Part shown: positions 57,656 through 64,000 of the stretch, piece by piece | Numbering within the stretch: position 1 is the stretch's first letter | Layout of the letters: each line of letters begins with the position of its first letter | DNA from: JBCCGG01 sp039029395 | GTDB taxonomy: Bacteria > Pseudomonadota > Alphaproteobacteria > Kiloniellales > JAKSDN01 | DNA: 64,000 nt | Assembly (NCBI GenBank): GCA_039029395.1 | Contig: JBCCGG010000016.1 | Location: 1-64,000, forward strand | Direction: 5' to 3' | Translations under genes and position numbers: made by a program | The notes under the pieces: model-generated | The model's input: the letters and a program-made list of their open reading frames with translations, nothing else | Databases searched by the model: none | Told to the model about the DNA's origin: nothing

Positions 57656-58755
57656 GCGATCCCCGTGACACCTTGCTCGACGCGCTCCGGGCGCCGGAGC
57701 GCCTGCCCGATCTCGCGCCGGCGCGCTGGGATCTGCTGCTTCGCCAAGCCCGTCACGCCGATATGGTCGCCCATCTGGCCGAGCGGCTAGCCGCGCGCGG
57801 CCTGCTGGATCGGCTGCCCGAAGCGCCGCGCCGGCACCTGGTCGCGGCCCAGAACATTTCGGCCAAGCAGCATCGCGACGTGCGCTGGGAGGCGCGCTGC
57901 CTCACTCGGGTGCTGGGGTCGCTCGAAGTGCCCCTGATCCTCCTCAAGGGCGCGGCCTACGTGATGGGTGACCTACCGGCGGCGCGCGGCCGGATCTTCC
58001 GGGACATTGACCTGATGGTGCCCCGCGAACGCCTGGACGAGGTCGAGCAGAAGCTGCTGACGAACGGCTGGTTGACCATGAAGAAGGACGACTACGACCA
58101 GCACTACTACCGAACCTGGACCCACCAGCTACCGCCCATGATCCATCATCGGCGCATGGTCTCGCTCGACGTACACCACACGATTGTGCCCCTGACCGCG
58201 CGCCCCAAGGTCGACGCCCAGGCCTTGCGCGACGCCTCCCAGCCGCTTGAGGCCAATGGCGATCTCAGGGTCTTGGCGCCGCCCGACATGGTGCTGCACA
58301 GCGCCACGCACCTCTTCAACGAGGGTGAGTTCTCGCATGGCCTAAGGGACCTGGCCGACCTTGATGCCTTGTTGCGCGATTTCGGCTCCGATCCGGCGTT
58401 CTGGCCGCAGCTTCTGGCCCGCGCCGAGCTGCTCGACCTGCGTCGCCCGCTGTTCTATAGCCTGCGCTATCTCTCTAGTCATCTGGCGACGCCGATCCCG
58501 GCAGAGGTGATGGAACTGGCCCGCCCTTGGGGGCCCGGCGAGACGGCGGCCAAGGCCATGGATAGGCTCTTCGTGCCGGCCCTGCGCCCGATCCACGAGA
58601 CCTGCGACAACCGCTGGAGCGGGATCGCCCGTTGGCTGCTTTACGTGCGGGCCCACCACCTGCGCATGCCGGCCCATATCCTGGTGCCCCATCTGGTGCG
58701 CAAGGCGGTGACCCGGCGCTACGCCATGTGGAAAGGCCAGCCGCGCCCGGCCTGA
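57652..58755 (+). CDS. Nucleotidyltransferase (NTP_transf_5-like)
   Basis: A 367-residue protein of the nucleotidyltransferase family 5 type. LILLKGAAYVMG (Lys99, Gly100) and RIFRDIDLMVPRE with the acidic pair in DID (118-120) form the nucleotide/metal-binding core; DVHH and the helical C-terminal half complete it. Expected to add a nucleotidyl or related group to an unknown acceptor, perhaps a peptide or protein presented by the PqqD-like protein. The GTG start at 57652 is coupled to the HprK-like gene. Confidence 0.84.
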   Translation: MSDPRDTLLDALRAPERLPDLAPARWDLLLRQARHADMVAHLAERLAARGLLDRLPEAPRRHLVAAQNISAKQHRDVRWEARCLTRVLGSLEVPLILLKGAAYVMGDLPAARGRIFRDIDLMVPRERLDEVEQKLLTNGWLTMKKDDYDQHYYRTWTHQLPPMIHHRRMVSLDVHHTIVPLTARPKVDAQALRDASQPLEANGDLRVLAPPDMVLHSATHLFNEGEFSHGLRDLADLDALLRDFGSDPAFWPQLLARAELLDLRRPLFYSLRYLSSHLATPIPAEVMELARPWGPGETAAKAMDRLFVPALRPIHETCDNRWSGIARWLLYVRAHHLRMPAHILVPHLVRKAVTRRYAMWKGQPRPA

Positions 58756-58804
58756 CCGGCTGGCCTGCTTCTTCATTTCTGCCCCTGGCCGCTTCGGCCG
58801 GAGC

Positions 58805-58903
58805 CTAGGCTAGCGCGCTCAACCGGCTCTTGATGAAACGGGAGAAATCGGCGCCCACGGGGTTCTCGGCTTGCGGTTCGAGGCCGCCATTTTCATATTT
58901 CAT
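58805..58903 (-). CDS. Short 32-codon reading frame with strong ribosome-binding site
   Basis: ATG at 58903 to TAG at 58805 encodes a 32-residue peptide, MKYENGGLEPQAENP followed by a basic helical part (DFSRFIKSRLSALA). AAGGAAAGG lies a few bases upstream, the third codon positions are strongly G/C like real genes here, and the gap has no other gene. It faces the nucleotidyltransferase end and diverges from mreB. No family is recognised. It could be a small membrane-associated or regulatory peptide. Confidence 0.55.
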   Translation of the reverse strand: MKYENGGLEPQAENPVGADFSRFIKSRLSALA

Positions 58904-58913
58904 TAACCTTTCC

Positions 58914-58942
58914 TTGAAATCGCCCCGGCGGGAGGCTATTCC
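58914..58942 (+). promoter_or_regulatory. Candidate mreB promoter
   Basis: TTGAAA (58914-58919), 17-bp spacer, TATTCC (58937-58942), giving a start near 58949 and a short leader to the mreB ATG. The -35 part overlaps the ribosome-binding region of the divergent 32-codon frame. Confidence 0.45.
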
Positions 58943-58995
58943 GGGCCTGATCCCCGCCGGGGCCGAGTCCCGCCCGAAATGCGACCGGAGCCAGA

Positions 58996-60033
58996 ATGCT
59001 TTCCCGCCTGCTCGGCATGCTGTCCAACGACATGGCGATCGACCTGGGCACCGCGAACACCCTGGTCTACGTCAAGGCACGAGGCATCGTGCTGAACGAG
59101 CCCTCGGTGGTCGCGATCGCCGATGTGCGCGGCAAGAAGCAGGTCTGCGCGGTCGGCGACGAGGCTAAAATGATGCTCGGCCGCACGCCCGGCAATATCC
59201 AGGCGATCCGGCCCTTGCGAGACGGTGTCATCGCCGACTTCGAGGTCGCCGAAGAGATGATCAAGCACTTCATCCGCAAGGTGCACAATCGGCGCGGCTT
59301 CGCCCGGCCCCAGGTCATCATCTGCGTGCCCTCGGGCTCGACCGCGGTCGAGCGCCGGGCGATTCAGGAATCGGCGGAAAGCGCCGGCGCGCGTACGGTG
59401 CAGCTGATCGAGGAGCCCATGGCGGCGGCGATCGGCGCCGGCTTGCCGGTCACCGAGCCGACCGGCTCCATGGTGGTTGACGTCGGCGGCGGCACGACCG
59501 AGGTCGCGGTGCTGTCCTTGGGCGGCATCGTCTACTCCCGCTCAGTCCGGGTCGGTGGCGACAAGATGGACGAGGCGATAATCGCCTACATCCGACGCAA
59601 CCATAACCTTCTGGTCGGCGAAGGCTCGGCCGAGCGCATCAAGAAGGAGATCGGCTCGGCCTGCCCGCCCGAGGACGGGGAAGGCGAGGTCATGGAGATC
59701 AAGGGCCGGGACCTGATGAACGGCGTGCCCAAGGAGCTGGTCATCTCCGAGCGCCAGATCGCCGAATCCCTTGCTGAGCCGGTCGGCGCGATCATCGAAG
59801 CGGTCAAGGTGGCGCTCGAGCATACCGCGCCCGAGCTGGCCGCCGACATCGTCGACAAGGGTATCGTCCTGACCGGCGGTGGCGCGCTCTTGGGAAATTT
59901 GGACTATGTGCTCAGGGCCTCGACCGGCCTGCCGGTCTCGATCGCCGACGATCCCTTGAGCTGCGTCGCGCTCGGCACCGGGCGTTGCCTCGAAGAGCTT
60001 GAAACAATGAAGAAAGTTCTCGTTGAGTACTGA
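58996..60033 (+). CDS. mreB: Rod-shape determining actin homologue MreB
   Basis: A 345-residue actin-like ATPase that forms membrane-bound filaments and positions the elongasome. IDLGTANTLVYVKARGI (phosphate 1), PSGSTAVERRAI, DVGGGTTEVAVLSLGG (phosphate 2) and LTGGGALLGNLD (adenosine motif) are clear. Length and N-terminal membrane-binding SRLLGMLS are typical. First gene of the mreBCD-mrdA-rodA operon; mreC follows about 105 bp downstream. Confidence 0.98.
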   Translation: MLSRLLGMLSNDMAIDLGTANTLVYVKARGIVLNEPSVVAIADVRGKKQVCAVGDEAKMMLGRTPGNIQAIRPLRDGVIADFEVAEEMIKHFIRKVHNRRGFARPQVIICVPSGSTAVERRAIQESAESAGARTVQLIEEPMAAAIGAGLPVTEPTGSMVVDVGGGTTEVAVLSLGGIVYSRSVRVGGDKMDEAIIAYIRRNHNLLVGEGSAERIKKEIGSACPPEDGEGEVMEIKGRDLMNGVPKELVISERQIAESLAEPVGAIIEAVKVALEHTAPELAADIVDKGIVLTGGGALLGNLDYVLRASTGLPVSIADDPLSCVALGTGRCLEELETMKKVLVEY

Positions 60034-60138
60034 AATCTAAAGATTTTGTTAGTGACATTTCCAGTAGGTTTAAGAATTATTACTTTCGGCCGAATCGGAC
60101 TCGCCCCCGAGTCGGTCGGATCGTGACGTGGAGTGATT

Positions 60139-61023
60139 GTGAACAGACGTGCCGGCTCCGTCGCTCGCTTGGCAACGCCCGTAAAGGCGTGGGGTCAGCG
60201 CTTTGCGCTGCTCTTGCTGATCAGTGCCGCCGTCGGCCTCATGGTCCTGGGCAAAGCGGATGTGGCCTTGGTCGAGCGGGCGCGCACCACCCTGGCCGAC
60301 GGCGTCGCGCCGATCCTGGAAGTCGCCTCCCAGCCCGTGGTCGCCTTCAATGGCATGGTCGAGCACGCCCACCAGTTGCTCGCGCTGACCGCTGAGAACA
60401 AGATTTTGCGCGAGCAGAACCGGCGCCTGGAGCATTGGCAGATGGTCGCCCGGCGCCTGGAGGCAGAGAACAAGGCCCTGCGCAAGGTGCTGAACGTCAC
60501 CGCCGAGCCGGCGGTCGCCTACGCGACCGCCCGGGTGATCGGCGATCAGGGCGGCGCCTTCGTGCGCTCGGTTCTGGTCAACGCCGGCCAAACCGACGGC
60601 GTGCTGCGCGGCCAGGCGGCCCTGACCAGCGAAGGCCTCGCCGGCCGGGTCGCCGAGTCCGGCCAGCGCACCGCCCGGGTGTTGCTGATCACCGACATGA
60701 ACAGCCGGATTCCGGTGTTCGTCGGCGAGTCCCGTGAGCGCGCGGTCCTGGCCGGTGACAACACCGCCCAGCCCCATCTGGTCTATCTCGGCCGGCAGGC
60801 GCAGCTGGCGCCCGGCGAACGGGTCGTCACCTCGGGCCACGGCGGCGTCTTCCCGCCCGGCCTGCCGATCGGCACTGTGGCCTCCCTGGCCGACGGAACG
60901 GTGCGCGTCCAGCCCTTTGTCGACTGGAGCACAATGGAGTATCTGCGCCTTGCCAACTACGAGCTGCCGGGCGTCTTGAGCGACTTCCACGAGGGCGCCG
61001 AGCAGGCACGGGGCGCGCGGTGA
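60139..61023 (+). CDS. mreC: Rod-shape determining protein MreC
   Basis: A 294-residue bitopic protein: one transmembrane helix (LLLLISAAVGLMVLG), a periplasmic coiled coil (AENKILREQNRRLEHWQ), then two beta-barrel domains (VRSVLVNAGQTDGVLRGQAAL; GERVVTSGHGGVFPPGLPIG). It links MreB, MreD and PBP2 in lateral wall growth. GTG at 60139 with GGAG five bases upstream is preferred over the GTG at 60133. mreD overlaps its stop. Confidence 0.95.
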   Translation: MNRRAGSVARLATPVKAWGQRFALLLLISAAVGLMVLGKADVALVERARTTLADGVAPILEVASQPVVAFNGMVEHAHQLLALTAENKILREQNRRLEHWQMVARRLEAENKALRKVLNVTAEPAVAYATARVIGDQGGAFVRSVLVNAGQTDGVLRGQAALTSEGLAGRVAESGQRTARVLLITDMNSRIPVFVGESRERAVLAGDNTAQPHLVYLGRQAQLAPGERVVTSGHGGVFPPGLPIGTVASLADGTVRVQPFVDWSTMEYLRLANYELPGVLSDFHEGAEQARGAR

Positions 61024-61529
61024 GACCGGCCGCCTTGCACCGTCTGGACTGGCTGGCGCGCAGCGCCTCGCCGGTCGCGATCAGCCTCCTGCTGGTGATC
61101 CTCGGCATGGTGCCCTTGCAGATCCCTGACGTGACGCCGGTGATTCCCGCCTGGGCGCTGATTGCGGTCTACTACTGGTCGGTCCACCGGCCCGACCTCA
61201 TGCCCATCTGGGCAGTCTTCATAATCGGCTTGGTTCAGGATCTTTTGGGCGGCGGCTATCCCGGCGTCGGCATCTTGGCTTTGCTTCTGGTGCACCAGTT
61301 CGTGGCCTCCCAGCGGCGCACCTTCGCACGTGCCTCCTTCCAGCTTCTGTGGCTGATCTTCGCGCTGATCGCGGCCGCCGCGGTCGCGCTCATGTGGTTG
61401 CTCAACTGTCTGCTCCAGCAGCAGCTGCTCGAAGTCGATCCGGCGCTGTTCCAGTATCTCACCACGCTCGCAGTCTATCCCTGCCTGGCCTGGCTGTTCG
61501 CCCAGGCCCAGCGCTCCTTCCTGAGCTGA
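61020..61529 (+). CDS. mreD: Rod-shape determining protein MreD
   Basis: A 169-residue inner-membrane protein with five or six helices, including PDVTPVIPAWALIAVYYWSV and LVQDLLGGGYPGVGILALLLV, the MreD core. It starts with GTG in a GTGA overlap with mreC. Works with MreC and PBP2/RodA in the elongasome. Confidence 0.92.
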   Translation: MRPAALHRLDWLARSASPVAISLLLVILGMVPLQIPDVTPVIPAWALIAVYYWSVHRPDLMPIWAVFIIGLVQDLLGGGYPGVGILALLLVHQFVASQRRTFARASFQLLWLIFALIAAAAVALMWLLNCLLQQQLLEVDPALFQYLTTLAVYPCLAWLFAQAQRSFLS

Positions 61530-61537
61530 CTCGGGCC

Positions 61538-63421
61538 ATGGCGCGCCACGAGGACCAAGCCCGCTTCAAGTCCTTCACCCGGCGCAGCCTGCTCCTGGCC
61601 GGCGGCCAGGGTGTGCTGCTCTCGGCCCTGGTCGGGCGCATGTATTACCTCCAGGTCCTGGAATCCGACCGCTACAAGACCCTGGCCGAAGACAACCGCA
61701 TCAACCTGCGTCTGCTGGCGCCGCCGCGCGGGCGCATTGTCGACCGCTACGGCGAGCCGTTGGCGGTCAATCAGCAGGATTACCGCCTGGTGCTGGTGCG
61801 CGAGGAGACCCCTGAGCTCGAGCGCACCCTGAACGCGATCGCCCGCATCATCGAACTGAGCGATAAGGAGCGCGCGCGGATCCTGCGCGAGAGCAAGGCC
61901 AGGCGCGCCTTTGTCCCGGTCACGGTGGCCGACAACCTGACCTGGGACCAAGTCAGCCGGGTCGAGGTCAACGCGCCGGACCTGCCCGGCGTCTCCATTG
62001 AGGTTGGCCGCAGTCGGCTCTACCACCACGGCTCGACCATGGCCCATATCCTGGGCTACGTCGCCGCGGTTTCCGAAAAGGAGCTGACCGGCGAGCCCCT
62101 GCTCGAGCTGCCCGATTTCAGGATCGGCAAGAACGGCGTGGAGCGGCGCTACGATTTGGCCCTGCGCGGCGCGGCCGGCACCAGCCAGGTCGAGGTCAAC
62201 GCGCTCGGCCGGGTGATCCGCCAGCTGTCGCGCGACGAGGGCCGGCCGGGTCAGGAGCTTGTGCTCAGCCTGGACGCCGAGCTGCAGCGCTTCGCCCATG
62301 CCCAGCTGGCGCCCCACAAGAGCGCTTCGGCGGTGGTCATGGACATCACCAACGGCGACGTGTTGGCGCTCGCCTCGACGCCGAGCTACGACTCCAACGC
62401 CTTTACCGGCGGCATCTCCTCCAAGGATTGGCACGCCCTGACCTCCGATCCGCTCTCGCCGCTCACCAACAAGGCGATCGCGGGGGCCTACGCGCCGGGC
62501 TCGACCTTCAAGATGATCGTTGCCTTGGCCGCGCTCGAGGCCGGCGTCAGCCCGGACCAGAAGGTGTTCTGCCCCGGCGTCATGAAGCTCGGCCGCTCCA
62601 AGTTCCACTGCTGGAAGAAGCACGGCCACGGCTGGATGGACATGACCGACGGGATCAAGCATTCCTGCGACGTCTACTTCTACGAAATCTCCCGGCGCGC
62701 CGGCATCGACCGCATCTCGGACATGGCCAAGCGCTTTGGCCTGGGCCAGCAGGTCGGCATCGATCTGCCCGGCGAGCGCCCCGGCCTGGTGCCGACCCGG
62801 GAGTGGAAGCTGGGCGCGATCGGCGAGTCCTGGCAGGGCGGCGAGACCCTGGTGACCGCGATCGGCCAAGGCTTCATCTTGACCACGCCCCTGCAGCTCG
62901 CGGTCATGACCGCGCGCTTGGCCAGCGGCCGCGCCGTGGTGCCGCGGGTCGCCCGGGGCTTCCGCGAGAGCCAGGAGGGCGAGCTGGCGCCGGGTCCGGT
63001 CGATTTCGCGCCGCTCGATATCCCTGAGCGCCACATGGATATCGTCCGCAAGGCGATGGACGCGGTGACCAACCAGAAACGCGGCACCGCCTACAAGCGG
63101 CGCATCGATGTGGAGGGCTGGGAGATGGCCGGCAAGACCGGCACCGCCCAGGTGCGACGCATCACACTGGCCGAGCGCCAGGTCGGCGTGAAGAAGAACA
63201 AGGATTTGCCCTGGCGCTTTCGGGACCACGCGCTTTTCGTTGGCTTCGCACCGGTCCACAAGCCGCGCTACTGCTGCGCGGTGGTGGTCGAGCACGGCGG
63301 CGGCGGCTCGACCGCGGCGGCGCCGATCGCGCGCGACATTCTGACCGAGACCCAGCGCCGGGATCCGGCCAGCGCGCCGGCTCTGCCGATCGCGGCCAGC
63401 GGCCAGATCGAGGAGACTTAG
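61538..63421 (+). CDS. mrdA: Penicillin-binding protein 2 (elongasome transpeptidase)
   Basis: A 627-residue class B PBP: N-terminal membrane anchor (SLLLAGGQGVLLSALVGRMYYL), PBP dimerisation domain with LLAPPRGRIVDRYG, and the transpeptidase domain with the catalytic SxxK in PGSTFKMIVA, SxN-equivalent HSCDVYFYE, and KTGTAQ. It cross-links new peptidoglycan during elongation. The start at 61538 is 8 bp after mreD; the longer open frame upstream is not homologous. Confidence 0.96.
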   Translation: MARHEDQARFKSFTRRSLLLAGGQGVLLSALVGRMYYLQVLESDRYKTLAEDNRINLRLLAPPRGRIVDRYGEPLAVNQQDYRLVLVREETPELERTLNAIARIIELSDKERARILRESKARRAFVPVTVADNLTWDQVSRVEVNAPDLPGVSIEVGRSRLYHHGSTMAHILGYVAAVSEKELTGEPLLELPDFRIGKNGVERRYDLALRGAAGTSQVEVNALGRVIRQLSRDEGRPGQELVLSLDAELQRFAHAQLAPHKSASAVVMDITNGDVLALASTPSYDSNAFTGGISSKDWHALTSDPLSPLTNKAIAGAYAPGSTFKMIVALAALEAGVSPDQKVFCPGVMKLGRSKFHCWKKHGHGWMDMTDGIKHSCDVYFYEISRRAGIDRISDMAKRFGLGQQVGIDLPGERPGLVPTREWKLGAIGESWQGGETLVTAIGQGFILTTPLQLAVMTARLASGRAVVPRVARGFRESQEGELAPGPVDFAPLDIPERHMDIVRKAMDAVTNQKRGTAYKRRIDVEGWEMAGKTGTAQVRRITLAERQVGVKKNKDLPWRFRDHALFVGFAPVHKPRYCCAVVVEHGGGGSTAAAPIARDILTETQRRDPASAPALPIAASGQIEET

Positions 63422-63425
63422 AGCG

Positions 63426-64000
63426 GTGGCGCGCGCCTTCGGCCACGCCCCCGAGCTGAGCTTGGGCCAAAAGATTTGGCAGATTAACTGGGGCCTTGTG
63501 CTGATCGTCTCTGCGCTCGCCGGGATCGGCATTGCCATGCTCTATTCGGCGGCAGACGGCAACCTGGCGCCCTGGGCCTCGCGCCAGACCGTGCGCTACG
63601 GCGGCGGCCTGGTGATCATGCTGAGCCTCGCCCTGATCGACATCCGGATCTGGTTTCGCTTCGCTTATTGGCTCTACTTCGGGGCGCTCGGGCTCTTGGT
63701 GGCGGTTGAGGTGATGGGCTCGATCGGCATGGGCGCCCAGCGCTGGATCGACCTCAAGGTGATCCAGCTACAGCCCTCCGAGCTCATGAAGGTGACCCTG
63801 ATCCTGGCGCTGGCGCGCTACTTTCATGGGGTCGCCAACGAAGAGGTGGTGCGCACCCTGCCGCTGCCGCTTCTGGTGCCGCTCGCCCTGGTGCTGGCGC
63901 CGGTCGCCCTGGTGCTCAAGCAGCCGGATCTTGGCACCGCGATGATGCTGCTGATGGCCGGCGGCGCGATCTTCTTCCTGGCCGGCGTGCGCCTCTGGAA
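63426..64000 (+). CDS. rodA: Rod-shape determining protein RodA, 5' part (cut by window edge)
   Basis: The frame opens with GTG at 63426, four bases after the mrdA stop, and runs off the window. The 191 visible residues contain the SEDS-family segments MGAQRWIDLKVIQLQPSELMKV (key part RWIDL..QPSELMK) and LKQPDLGTAMMLL, which identify RodA, the peptidoglycan glycosyltransferase partner of PBP2. Several transmembrane helices are evident (GLVLIVSALAGIGIAMLY, LVVIML-like). The C-terminal half lies beyond base 64000. Confidence 0.95.
   Translation, partial: MARAFGHAPELSLGQKIWQINWGLVLIVSALAGIGIAMLYSAADGNLAPWASRQTVRYGGGLVIMLSLALIDIRIWFRFAYWLYFGALGLLVAVEVMGSIGMGAQRWIDLKVIQLQPSELMKVTLILALARYFHGVANEEVVRTLPLPLLVPLALVLAPVALVLKQPDLGTAMMLLMAGGAIFFLAGVRLW

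Noticed and set aside
61475..63538. 687-codon open frame antisense to mrdA
   Set aside because: Composition typical of an antisense frame in GC-rich DNA; mrdA has all catalytic motifs.

Overview
The window is about 64 kb of GC-rich (roughly two thirds G+C), gene-dense bacterial chromosome. Gene families, gene orders (folP-glmM, serC-serA, hisZ-purA, rluD/rpoH, mreBCD-mrdA-rodA), the short HisZ-dependent histidine pathway and the RNase P RNA all point to an alphaproteobacterium. A Rhodospirillales/Kiloniellales-like lineage is my best guess, but that placement is inference. I see no phage, transposase, CRISPR array, rRNA or tRNA.

Layout. 0-4.1 kb: housekeeping genes (end of folP, glmM, sthA, thiD). 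4.1-15.4 kb: a PEP-CTERM-like protein, then small metabolic/transport units: MocR regulator with a divergent DUF1127/EamA/PhzF/GNAT group, MaoC plus SDR, a second EamA, LysR/cupin with a divergent fatty acid hydroxylase, and an SLC13 permease. 15.5-21.8 kb: serC-serA, a small lipoprotein, PqiA-like protein, hisZ interrupted by an in-frame TAA, and purA. 21.9-35.3 kb: GNAT, secreted proteins, a methyltransferase/alkaline-phosphatase-superfamily pair, rpoH, rluD, threonine aldolase, an outer-membrane barrel, rnpB, an AmpD-like amidase, a Rieske oxygenase, LysE and GFA proteins. 35.3-44.6 kb: a MarR-like regulator coupled to a fused 5-oxoprolinase, DUF7660, DUF3750, Dyp peroxidase, TerB/DnaJ and ABC-F proteins.

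44.6-58.8 kb is the most distinctive region. It is a surface-glycan and exosortase-type neighbourhood: two asparagine-synthase-like proteins with abnormal N-termini, a glycosyltransferase, a sulfotransferase, UDP-GlcNAc 2-epimerase, an exosortase-A-associated O-ligase and a beta-helix protein. It ends in a cassette made of a Tat-exported protein of unknown function, a PqqD-like protein, an HprK-related kinase and a nucleotidyltransferase. In front of the cassette are a sigma-54-type promoter and two near-identical inverted 20-bp elements that look like enhancer sites. Together with the PEP-CTERM-like protein at 4.1 kb this suggests an active exosortase/PEP-CTERM system whose exosortase gene lies outside the window.

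58.8-64 kb: an unannotated 32-codon reading frame with a good ribosome-binding site, divergent from the rod-shape operon mreB-mreC-mreD-mrdA-rodA, which runs off the right edge. Many operons use 4-bp stop/start overlaps (GTGA, ATGA, TTGA), indicating widespread translational coupling.
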